64,000 nt of DNA from Chrysoperla carnea (lineage: Eukaryota; Arthropoda; Insecta; Neuroptera; Chrysopidae). Shown piece after piece: positions 46,271 through 58,300 of the stretch (position 1 is the stretch's first letter; each line of letters begins with the position of its first letter). The translations under genes were made by a program, and so were the position numbers. The stretch is from assembly GCF_905475395.1 (NCBI RefSeq), contig NC_058339.1:16686001-16750000 (forward strand). Direction: 5' to 3'. Under the pieces are notes generated by a model. It did no database searches. It had not been told where the DNA came from and saw only the letters and a list, made by a program, of their open reading frames with translations.

Positions 46271-49200
46271 TCATCTCTTCGGTTCAATTGAATAAACACT
46301 AACAGAACTATCCATTGATCCAGCAGCAAGTGCGACACGATGTGGATGATACGTTAAACAACTAACTGGTCCAATGCGTGGTCCCATGAAACCTTCATGA
46401 AATCGTATTACGTTCATTATTTCACCAGTTAATCGATATACTCCAATATGTTGATTCACAGAACCACTAAAAAAGGTTTAATTATTATTAAAATTTATTA
46501 AATTATTATCATGACATTCTAAAAAGTCGTAAAATTTAAGGAGTGATTACACAGGTCTGCGACTAAAAAACTGCAGAGGATTTTGTTTACATTTTCTTAT
46601 AGATTTTGACCTCCCAAAAACAGGAAAACTATTCAAAATATTCTATCACATAGGTTTTCATAGATATAAGTAACAACATAAACTAGTCTTTAGTAAAAAT
46701 ATCTCATGCAGCTGACAAAAAAACTTTTTTTGCAGACCTGTGTTATTAATTAAATTATATTGTTGATCTTTGAACATACAGTACAAGAGACGGTATAAGG
46801 TCAAACTTCACTCATGTGATTCAGCCTCACCATATTTAAATATAACTTACCAACTGAAAGTATCTGCTGTTTTATGAACAGACATCGCAGTCATTCCTTG
46901 TGTCGTTTGGCATGTAGTTAAAGACATGTTTTTTCTAATATCGAATATTCTCACATCACCTCCCAAACTATAACAATAATTTGATTAAGAATAAAAATAT
47001 TTATTAAAATTATTATATTAATAAAAATATACCTTCCACTAATTAATTTTTCATTATGACGTAAATAAACTCCCAAGACCCAAGCTGTATGTTCTCGCCA
47101 AGTCATAACACGCGCTTCTTGTGGAGATAACCGCCGATCAAATAATCGTACAGAACCATCTCCACATCCCACAACGATTAAATTACTATTATCACTATCA
47201 ATACATGTGGCGCTACAATCAGCACCCGTTGGAATGTCACAAACTCGAAGTTCAGTTTCAGCATCCCATACTCTTATAAGTCTAACATCTCCGGTTACAA
47301 GAATTTTTTGTGTTTGTTGTTCCCATGTCATTACGACTCCAACAGATGCTAAAAAATGTAATTATTCGATTTCAATTACCAATCGAAGAAATAAAGTATT
47401 TGACCCAAGAATTGATTCCGAGTCAGTAAATTTTTATGGGAACTATTGGAAAATGTTGTCTGAGTGTACTCAACAATATATATATCATATCGTCAATAAC
47501 GAGTTTTCGGAGAAAATTAGCTTTTTTTAAAGCTTATGTCTCGAAAAGGGTGAGGTTAAGAAAAAAATGTCAAAAAATGCTTTGAATCGTTCAAAATATA
47601 AAATCAAATAGTTTTGTTAAATGTTAAATAAAGATAATGTGGTGTCCGGAAGTAGGGTACTTCTGCCCCACTTTCTGGACGTAAATAGAAAAATCACAAG
47701 TTCGCATAATATGATTTTGGGGAATATACACAGACAAACATTTTCCACCAGCTCCCATAAAAATCTACTGGCGCGGAGTCGATTCCTGGGATAGTACGAA
47801 TATTTATTAATATTAAATCATTTACCATTTGATCGAGTTGATGGTTGAAGATCAGTTAACGCTTGCCAAGCGGTGACTAGAACAGGTTCTCGACTATGTA
47901 CAGAAGCTGATCCCACAGTCAAAGGCCGCCAAAGTTTAACAGTTCCATCATCAGATGCTACTAATAGTAATGCAACATCATGGCCATTTAAAAATTCCAA
48001 AGACGTAATTCTTGTTACCGGTGATCGTGTACCACGACTTTGACAATAGCATAATTTTGCTCCAGTACCCCAATCCCAAATACTAAAGCAATCTTTGCCT
48101 GCAACAGCTAATTGTTGATCATATGGATGAAATTTTAATGTTGTTGGGGCGTGCGGACTTCGTGATGTAAAAACTTGCGATTCTAATCGACCAGCTCCTG
48201 TTGCTACTCGTTTTTGTTCTTCTTTTGATTCTTTACGTAATGCGGCATTTCTTTTTTGTAAAATATGAATGTTGTATCAACATTTATTTAATTTATACTC
48301 AATTTTATTACGAAATTTTTTTTTTCAAATCATTAAGAGAAAGAGTTCGGTAGTAAAAGTTCAATACAAAGTATTAGATCGCGGGACATCACCCTTTTTG
48401 TTAAATGATTAATACTTAACACACTTAAAACTTTGTGAGTGACTTTTTTTTTGGCGAGTCTACCAAAATTTTTCTTTACTCTAATCTAATAATTCCTCAA
48501 TTTTTTTGTTTTTAAATGTTCTTTTATTTTATTTTTGGGAGGACACTGGCTGGGCGGCAAGCATGCTGAACGCTTAGGTCTGGCAGTGTACCACGACTAC
48601 TGCAGGAGCTGTCACAGTGGTGACGAGGAGGAGACAATGTCTCATCTTCTCTGTCACTGCCCAGCTCTTGTCATGTGGCGGTGAACTTACTTGAGCCAGC
48701 CTCTCTTTGACGACCTCTCCGACCTAAAGTCAGTCGATGTCAAAGCCCTCCTGCTGTTCTTAAACAGCTCCAAATGGTTCATGGAGTAGTGGCCGGGGAT
48801 AGGCCAACCCATTAACGGTATCACAACGGACCCTATGGTCTAAGTATGTCTCACTCCAAGACAGCCATTCTAACCTTACCTAACTTTGGGAGAATTGGAT
48901 TTCAAAACTTCAATACGAGTGAAATAATAAATTTTAAAGATTATACCTAAGATATCTCCATTCTCGTTCATGGTATATAGGAGATTCTGGATCTGATTCT
49001 TCAGATGTTTCAATAACAGGTTGTGCAAAATATTTACTAGCCCACGCAACGTATTGTGTAGAAATCAATGGTTCTTTATTTGTGGATCCATTACTACGTT
49101 CCATTGACCCGTTTTCATCACTTACAGCTGCTACTTCTTCGCTTATTGTATTTGGAACTGTTTTTCTGGCTCTATTCGCCAATTGAGTGGCCCTAAAATT

Positions 49201-52200
49201 TGGATTAACAGAAATTTTTAAAATTAAATAGTAGTCTAATAAATTAAAACATGAGTAATTGGCCTGTTTCCTAAATTTTCTTTATTATCTCAATCGATGT
49301 TCGCTAACGAGTCAAAACTCGTTAGCGAACGATTATATTTAACAGACGAACAGACATTTTGAAATTGTTATATGGAATATTTTCCGATTCAATTATAATT
49401 ACCTATTTGAAATGCGATGTAAATCATTGGGAGAATGCATAGTTGGTGGAGAATTTCCCGTTAAATAACTTCCTCTATTCGGACTTGGTGGCAAACTTAC
49501 GCTGGCATTTAATCTTCCATCTATACTTAAATCTCTATTTGAAGCAGTTTCTTTGACTTGATTACGGACATAATTGGTAATAACCAATGATGTTTGTGCA
49601 ACTTGTGGATGTGGATCATTATCAAGGAATAGCATTCCATGCCAAAGTTTCATGTATACACTACCATATGCTAACGATAAAGGTGTGTTTAACGTCGAGC
49701 CACCAGTTCCCGAGCCGCCACCTAAACTACTAATTGACGAACTACTTGCAACTCGCTTCAATCTTTCTGTGATATTCGAATCTACTTGATCCGCTCCCAA
49801 AAGATTTGATGGTGACAAAACGCGTAATCTATCGCGGGAGCCAATTCGTCGCATTCCACCACCACTTAAACTTGAAATGTTATTGCCACCAACAATTTCA
49901 AATCCAGCCAATTCACGTTTTCCTTCTTCTAATGCTGCCACACTAACAAATGCAGATTCAAACAATCGTACCATCCAATGTAACGCTCCAGCAACTAATT
50001 CACGTCGTACTAACCAACTCATATCTTCTTTACAACGATTAAGTAATGTCATAGCTACTTGTTGATCAATTGTGTTTGCATGTTCAGATCGCTCTGTAAC
50101 CGAACTAATAAATGTACCTAAGGCATAAACTGCAGCAGCACGAACTTCTGGTGATGGATCATCTAATAAAGCATATAATTTTTCGTGTGCACTATCACGC
50201 ACACCACACCAACGAGCTTGTTCGTATCCTTCCCATAATCTAGCCAAACATAAAGCTAACCATTGTTTAAAACGAGGTGAGCAAGAATTTGAGTTATTAA
50301 ATAAACTTGGTTCATTCAACTGTTCAAGGCAAACACTCACTAAACCGTCTTGTAAAGTTGCCCGTTGACCAGCGGAATAATTCCAAACAATACATGCTAA
50401 ACTAAATGCGGCTAATGTGCGATGTTCAAACTAAAAATAAAAATCAGTTTACAAAATTTGTAGATAAAGTTTTAGTTCATTAATAGTTACCTTCGTAGAC
50501 GGATCTTGTAACACTGATAAAAAGTATTTATGACCATTTTCACGTACTAAATCACTTTGACAAGACTGAAAACATCGTCGAATTAATTTAAAAAAATATT
50601 TAAAATTATATCTTTTATACTTACTGTATCAACTGCTAAAATTTTAGCCCAGATAAAAACAAGCAATGGTCGAAGTTCTTTAGCAGAAGATTGTAACAAC
50701 TTTAAAACATATGGAAAAATGCCAACGGATAATGCTAAATTTACAGCCCATGGTCCTAAATCTAAAAATCGGGCTAGTAATTCTAAAGCACGCATACGAT
50801 GAACTTGACTTAATAAAACTTGTAAAACTATTGGTAATTGTTCTGGTGGTGATTTCTCTTCTCCTCCTGAAACAATTTATTAAAATCGTAAAAAACTGTT
50901 ATTAAAATTAGCTTTTGGTCTGCTAGTTTTCATTACCTAGGTCAAGCCAAACTTGAAAAGCTGTTAATTGTTCTTTAAAAAATGGTGCATGTTTAAATTC
51001 TTCTCCGTTTAAAACAGCTGGCAGCTGACAACAAGCTAAATCAAGTGCTAAATCCCACGCTTGCCATAAAGGATGCTGGTGGGTCGGAGGTAGAGCAGGA
51101 CTGCTTACTGGTACACAGTCATATGAACGCAAAACTCGTTCCGCTAGTAAAAAATTTCGTAGTAAACTTGCAACGAGCAAGTCTTGCCGGAATAACTTCT
51201 GAAATAAATCTAAACAAAAACAAATACATGTCCACTCTATATAAATTTTTATTTCATTACTTTACCTCGAGGTAGGGTATTCCACGCAATTGTGTCCGTA
51301 ATTGCAGTGAAAATCCAATTTAATTCTCCTAACATAGTTCGTCGGTCATTTAATTGACCTGGAATTCTAAAAAATAATAATTTTTATTTATACGATTTTT
51401 ACAAAAAATCGGTTGTATACATTAACCGCATCGAATATGCCATAAAGTCATAGAAGCATTTCTTTGAGCACCAAGCATTCATTAAAAGATTTCTGAAAAT
51501 GACTAAAATAAAAATCTGTTTTTGAAACGTGTATTCAAGTTTTGGAAGGAATCATAAAAACATGGTATTAACTTAATTAAAATAAATGACTTTGGATGCG
51601 GTTCATGTATATCTCTAAAGAAATTTAAGAACGACAAAACTTACTTATCAATCAATTCCAAATTAATTTTTGGGACTAACTTTGAATTTTCATGCATCAC
51701 ATACCACCTAAGTGCAACTTTAATAGGCGTGGTTAAACATGAAGTGAATAAATCTGCAGGCACTGCAGGTGACATAGGTAAAGTTTGATTAGCGGAACAG
51801 GCAGCAAGCTGTATACAATTTTTAAATGAAGGGCCAGTATGAGTTGAACCAGGTGATGCACCTCGACCAGATGAACTAACCTTCAAGGTAATATTAAATA
51901 TATTAATTCGACCAATCAACATTTCTCTATCTTAATATTTATCAAGCAATCGGTTTTTGATTGAGATGAATTGACACTTGCACTATCGCACTACCATGCC
52001 GAGGAATAAAAATTGAAGAACTTTTTCTGAAATCTAACAGAAAAGTGTGCACTGGTGATTACATGATTATAAAAATGATTTTCGAACCTTATTTGCCAGC
52101 ACGGTAGCGCAAGCGACAACTTCTCGAGACAAAAAACTGAGAAATTTAAATACTGAAGACATCGGACTAATATATAAAAACTCTGCTTTTTGCAATATTG

Positions 52201-54010
52201 AATGACCCAAATCTGATTTATAAAATTTTTACCTCATATTCTTTTTCATGTTGCTCAGCAAATTGTTTAAAAGAATCCACAATAATTCCAGCATTAGAAC
52301 AGTCGTATACATAAATCGATGGAGCACCCATCCAAGTTTGCAAATCATATACCGAAAGTGGAATATATTGCGTATATGTCTATATTAAGGGAAAAACATG
52401 TTAGACAAATGATCATTTAAAATACATCTAGCGGTCATTACCCTGTTAAACACCCAGATTTCACCATTTGTCGTAGGTTTCGGTACACCATGGCCGTTAT
52501 AATGAAAGAGAACTCTTTCTTCTTTAGCATTTCTACGTAATGAAGTACATAATTTTTTCACCTCTTCAACTGTTGGATCCAAGGATTGCTTGTATCGTGC
52601 ACGAGGTTGCCATTTTTCATATTGTTTTTGTAAATTATTTCCAACTGCTTCTAGAGCTTTTACAGGTGACATTGATAATGGATCTGGTAATGGATTATAC
52701 CATAATTAGTTAAATTCTGTGTGTTTATCAGTCTATATTTGTATGTATGTGTGTATGTATATTCCTTTGTGATACATTAGAGACCAAACGCGTGAGCCGA
52801 TTTTGATGATTCTTACGTCAATCGGCTCAATCGTGTGAGTTAAAGCGCAATCGACTTTACTCGTTTGGCTACTGGCTGGGAGATTTTACAAATTGTTTCA
52901 TCAACCAGAATTTGATATGGAGAGGTGGAAACAAAACTTTTTCTGGCGACACCAAAGTAGTATTGATACCATTTTTCTCCCCAGGTTTTAAAGTTTCTCG
53001 GAATGGCCAATCATTTTTAGTCCAGTGCTTTTTTCTGGCTCTACTATCCCATAAGTATAAGAAGCATGGGTATTTAGTATAGCCTGCCTGCTGACCCAAA
53101 AGCATCGTGAGTATTTTGAAGTCCCCACAAACCATCCATTGATGGTCCTGATATTTGATTCTTTCCAGGATAATGACCAATTGTTATAGTTAGTTTTCTT
53201 TCATATGCACAGAATAACCCATTGGAAGCGAAGCTAATTTATTTTCATTGTGCAATAATACTACTTTAAGACTAGTTTTATATAATATTATTATAAAATA
53301 CCTGTAAATACTTCTTAAAGACTAGTTTATGTTGTTACTAATATCTATAAAAATCTATGTGATAGAATGTTTTGAATAGTTTTCCTGTTTTTGGGAGGTC
53401 AAAATCTATAAGAAAATGTAAAAAAATCCTATGCAGTTTTTTAGTCGCAGACATGTGTAATAAATGCTTAGATACAGTTTTTAAATTATACTATTATAAT
53501 TAAAATAAACAATTTTAAGAGTATAAATAAAAACATAAGAACTTTTGTTATAATTGAGAAAAAATGAAAATTTTTTGATAAATCTCGTTTAAAATCATAT
53601 CAAATAGTTGAATGTAAAAATCATAGATGTCTTAGTTTCAAACATCAAAATTGTAAAAATAAAATCGAAATTTGTTACCTATCCAACATTCTAGTCGAGC
53701 ACTTGGTTGAGTTTTGACAACATCTGGTGGATCGACACCAACATTCAAGCATAGAACTAATGCTACGCTCACAGTCTTCATCTGGAAATTTGTGTAAAAT
53801 ACAAGGTTATGAATCAACTACGCAGTGTGCTTTGGTTTTTGTATTGTTTTAAAATACCTTTTCTTTCATTCTCCATGTTTGTGCAACACAATTTATACCC
53901 TCTATGTTTTCCGTATGATATGGTTTTGAAAAGGCTAAGGGTAAATCCCAGTCAGATTGTTCCGTGTCATTTTTATTTGTCGATTCGCAATTAACTTTAT
54001 TTTCAACCAT
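46271..54010 (-). CDS. RPTOR: Raptor, regulatory-associated protein of mTOR, complete
   Basis: Fifteen exons: 53858-54010, 53679-53781, 52442-52683, 52233-52379, 51645-51880, 51266-51366, 50937-51209, 50625-50866, 50491-50565, 49403-50430, 48947-49192, 47826-48250, 47033-47348, 46851-46967 and 46271-46466. Phase holds at all joints, giving 1299 residues (human 1335). N-terminal raptor-conserved caspase-like domain: [65 protein letters not shown]-like middle: [36 protein letters not shown]. Serine-rich linker with AMPK-type sites, then WD40 repeats ([54 protein letters not shown]). Raptor recruits mTORC1 substrates and binds Rag GTPases at the lysosome. Introns 2, 11 and 14 hold mobile elements. 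TSC2 lies just upstream. Confidence 0.97.
46550..46742. mobile_element. Miniature derivative of the CACAGGTCTGC transposon, 193 bp
   Basis: Lies in raptor intron 14. Ends are CACAGGTCTGC (46550-46560) and GCAGACCTGTG (to 46742), flanked by TTA on each side (46547-46549 and 46743-46745). About 145 bp match one terminal region of the longer copies and the last ~45 bp match the opposite terminus of copy 1 (CTCATGCAGCTGACAAAAAA), so it is an internal-deletion MITE. Confidence 0.88.
46783..46831. mobile_element. Terminal fragment of the foldback MITE family
   Basis: TACAAGAGACGGTATAAGG followed by TCAAACTTCACTCATGTGAT matches the terminus of the 2685-3234 element. Only about 50 bp is kept, close to raptor exon 14. 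Confidence 0.6.
48539..48890 (+). mobile_element. LINE fragment (C-terminal ORF2 and 3' end) in raptor intron 11
   Basis: Reads [19 protein letters not shown], then C...[20 protein letters not shown] and on to a 3' end ending about 48890. It is the same sequence as 26888-27425 but inverted relative to it, with a few in-frame stops. It lies in the sense-opposed orientation to raptor. Confidence 0.78.
49299..49330. repeat. Perfect 14-bp hairpin in raptor intron 10
   Basis: GTTCGCTAACGAGT (49299-49312), loop CAAA, then ACTCGTTAGCGAAC (49317-49330). GC-richer than its surroundings. Function unknown. Confidence 0.7.
52882..53457 (-). mobile_element. DNA transposon with CACAGGTCTGC ends, deleted and truncated copy 3, in raptor intron 2
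   Basis: The right end is GCAGACATGTG (to 53457, one mismatch), followed by TAA. Inside, on the minus strand, is a clean reading: [71 protein letters not shown]. Homology to copies 1 and 2 stops at about 52882. It shares their junction between terminal and coding sequence, and has a local duplication near 53283-53320. Confidence 0.78.
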
Positions 54011-55308
54011 TTTTTTCTTATCAATATAAATATTTATATTTAAATATACATCATGTTTATTAAATCATTTCATATTGTTTATTTCAACTAAATAATCCAC
54101 TTCATTAAAAATTCTGAACATTTTCTAAAAATTTATACACCATACTTCACTGCAAAACAATTCTTATCGACTTCGACAGATAGGAGCCGAACTTATCGCA
54201 TACATTTTTCAATCTATAGGCAATGCTATATACACGTTGGTGGTGTTCACATTAATTGAATACAGATCTCTACTTTACCCAAAATATTAATTTTAGTACA
54301 CATAGATGGATCTGTGGTATGTCATTGTCGAAGCAATAGGGAATATTCATGAAATTTAAATTTCTTTCAAATATTTTTCTTTCGTAACTTTAATGACTGG
54401 ACATTTCAACTAAACCATTATTTTAGTAATTAATATCTTTTTAATTACTTAATATTAATTAATAAAAGTACAAATTCAGTGAGGGCATTTAAAAATTTCT
54501 AAAACGGAAATTCAAATTTTTATACGGACGTGACATCATAGTACGGGCTTGTCAAATTTGTTGACATACTGTATGATATTAATTACTTACATGGTAAATG
54601 GTATTTCATTAAATTATACTATTCTACGGCTTTTTATTAGAGAACTTAATAATAACGAGTGTAAATTCTGTGTTGTAAATTCATTTTTTTAAAGTGTAAT
54701 TTATACATTGAACTGTCAAGAAATTGACAGTTCACGTACTTATACGTCATCAACAGAGAGCGCCAAAAAACTCCGTTTAAATATCTCAAAATTATAATGT
54801 ATTTTCAATATTTGTTTACACTTAAATACTGCTTAAATTTAAGCAGTATTTATATTTTTTACTTTGTTATAAGGATATAAACAATGAATTAAAAATATTT
54901 TTAAAAAAAATACATGAATATTCCCTATTGGAAATACACAATTGACCGAGTTAATTGTTGAAATAACAATGTTTGAACCATTATACCATGGATATGAAAT
55001 ATATCAAGCTTTACTCAGTTTAGTCCCAAGTTTATAACGCTTAAAAATATTGACGCTACGAACAAAATTTTGGCATAGGTGTTCATAAACTCACTTAATT
55101 AGTCCATTTTCGGCTGTAAACCATATTTTACAAGGTTAAAGGAATAATACTGGGCATTTATCAAGAGTGATTTACGCAAATAAATTTTTTAAAATTTTTA
55201 TTAGAACATCAGTCTTACATAATATATGAAACAATATTATATATTATCTAAATGATTAAAAAACAGTTTATAATAATAATAATTGGCAGTTAATGAAAGT
55301 GTAAAGCA
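54011..55308. other. Intergenic region between TSC2 (3' end) and raptor (5' end)
   Basis: About 1.3 kb. Must contain the raptor promoter and 5' UTR and the TSC2 3' UTR. A perfect 28-bp palindrome (AAATACTGCTTAAA and its mirror, 54824-54851) lies in the middle. No ORF. Confidence 0.6.
54824..54851. repeat. Perfect 28-bp palindrome between TSC2 and raptor
   Basis: AAATACTGCTTAAA directly followed by its reverse complement with no loop. Could be a dyad binding site, a terminator-like hairpin or chance in AT-rich DNA. Confidence 0.6.
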
Positions 55309-58300
55309 TTATGTATATTCAGTAAAATCATCCATATGAAGCTTATTATTCCGTTTAGTGGATGTTTCTGTCTCTGATGGTGAATTCACCGATCCATTTG
55401 AATTTTTCTCATCAACTAATTCTTGCAAAACTTTACTACGTAATCGTTTAATATGACGTAAACGTTCTAACCAATTTGAGGCGTAAACATTTACATTTCC
55501 ATGCGATGATTTCAATGAACTCGATATTAAAGATGCCAACTAAAATAAATTTAAGTATTACAAATAGTTAAATGGAAATAAATAATATTAATGAATCATA
55601 CTTACATTAGCGTGTAAAGCCAATTGTCTTGTTAAAATTGAAAGATTTTGGTCAGATATTATTTTTGGTTCACTGTGTCCAATATGCTCTGCTAAATCTT
55701 CACGAGCCTTAACTGTAACTCGATTTGTATTATGATCTAAAGGTTCGATTACAATACATGAAAAATTGAAGTGGGTCTGAAAATTAATAAAAAAAAATAA
55801 AATTTCGGATTATTAAAACGTTGGAAAAATCGAAATACTTATAATATTTTGATTTGAATAGAATGTATAATTTATAAAGTATTTCTAATCCCAGGTTAAG
55901 AAAATCTAAATCGTCGGCGATACTAGAAATTCATAGATATAGAACGCTTGAAATTTGTGAATTGTTTTAAACGGTAATATATAGTTTTTAATAACTGAAC
56001 TATGCGAAACGATTAAAAGTTAATTCTTTTCAAACATCTCGAAAACGAAATTTTCAATTGCTTTAAATCGTTTTTCTTAACCTGGGATAATACAAATGCA
56101 AAAGTAAATTTTTGTATATTCCGATTATTAATTAATGTACTCACTTTTATGGTGTTCATGTTGTAATCATCACCGCTTTCATTATACACAATAGTAACAA
56201 AATCATTACCAATATGTTTAATTTTCTCGTTACATGATGGATCATTATCTTGATTTGGCATTAACGTTGCCACATGGAACATCATATGCATGACATCATC
56301 ATGCCATACATATGCAAATTTACCATCTTTACCATTTTGTTCTAAACCACCAATCCATACTTGTGGATCTATATCTTGTAATCGGATCATTGTACCCAGC
56401 TTTTGTAAAAATTGTACATAACGTAATGATCCATATGTATTACGTAAAATTGCTGCTTGATTATTACATTGACCTGGTCCCACATATAATACACCAACTT
56501 TGTGAATTTCATATGGTGGTATTTTATCTAACAGTTGAAGGCTTCGTTGTACAGCTTGACTTTGTCCAACTAATAATGGTTTGTCATTCATTCCTAAATT
56601 TTGAAAATTATTATGATTTATAACAAATAGCTCATCATTTTATTTTATTTAAACGGACTTGGCGGTTCAATTACAGCTCAAAGACTTACCAAAAGTAGCA
56701 GAGTGATATAATTGTAGAAAAACAAAACTAGGATTAATCCCTGATTTAGGAACTTCTTTTGTACGTGGAGAATTTGTACGCCGTATTCTAGGTTTGCGTA
56801 CATGACTCATAACTGATATTGTGTGACCACGATCTCGTCGAATTGGCATAGATGACAAATCATTTCTAGAATCATTATTAACATTTTCGGTGCTATGACC
56901 AAATTTTGATTGTTTATCCAATGTATTACTACGAATTAATGGGCTAATATTTTTTTGTTGACTATTATCAATTGCTAGATGTCTTTGTAATCTTGGAGAT
57001 GTTTGGGTAGGAGACTGTGGTGGTTTAGTTGTTAATGGATGATTTAGAACAGGAAGATTTTTAGGTCTATTACTCGTATGTGTAGCTTTATCATTTGAGT
57101 CTGCATTTTCAGTTGTGTGTGGTTTAGTATTTGATTTGATTACACTTTTAAATAAATCTTGGCTTTGATTTTGTCCTGTTCCAATTAATGTAATTGGTGA
57201 TGATGGAACCGTTGCTGAGGCTTTAGTATTTTCAGAGTCAGTTCCTTGTGGAACAGTACCAGGATAACTATGGTAACTATGAAGATGGTGTTGTGATGTT
57301 GTGTCAATAGCTTCGTTTGTTGGAGGAGTTGTACCTAAAACGTACAGAAAAATGTAAGTAAACATTTAATTTTAATCAATAATTATAATTTTACCTAAAC
57401 CTGACATTTCTTCCGGAATAGCTTCGCAAGATACTCTCATATCTTTGCAATAATTACTTTTATTCTTCTTTTGGGATACTTCAGATGTACCTTCGTTATC
57501 TCCACTAAATACATTCATTTTATCAATTTTTTCTTGTGTTAAAAATGGATTTTTCCAACTTGCAGACATTTCTGGACTGGAATTTGATCGACGAACTGGA
57601 TTTCTTGATTTTAAATTATCATCATATATATCACCGTCATAATCATCATCTACACTTTCTTGGGAATTTTGCCGTGAAGGTGATTGTCTCAATGGAGAGC
57701 CGGGAATATTAATAGGGCCTGACACAGAGTTTGTTTTTATATTATTGATACTATTGCCACTTTTTTCAATACTTGATTCAATTTCAATTTCTATATTCGA
57801 TGAGCTTCTATGAGTCTCACGATCTTCTCGTTGACGATCTAATGATGGTAAATATAATGTTGATAATTCACTTAATGGGAATTCTGCATTGTGTAAGTTT
57901 TGGCTACTAATTTGATTTTGAATTCTCATAACCCAAGAAATATCACCAGTTGGCCTACGAATACATATTTCAGCCCATCCTTGACACCAACAAGCACAAA
58001 TCAATTTTTCAGTACTCTTTGTTTGATCTGCATTGATTAGTTGATGTAATTTATTTGGTAATTGTTGTTCTAAATTTTCAGTGTTATGAATCGATGAAAG
58101 GGTATTCGTTGATATAAATTCTCGTTTTTCATCAACAGGTGATTCTTGAGATGATTTTTGAATATCACTGGAACTTTGACGTGTGATTCGACTGCTTTGG
58201 GAATCTTCACCACTTGTAGAGCGATTAAAACTCGATTTTGCATATCTTTCCGTATCTGGTGTAGTTGTTGAAAATGATTTACAAATGGACCAGCATTTGT

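Noticed and set aside
53809-53994. 61-codon plus-strand frame
   Set aside because: Antisense to raptor exon 1.
56312-56623. 103-codon plus-strand frame
   Set aside because: Antisense to the TSC2 GAP-domain exon; no independent features.
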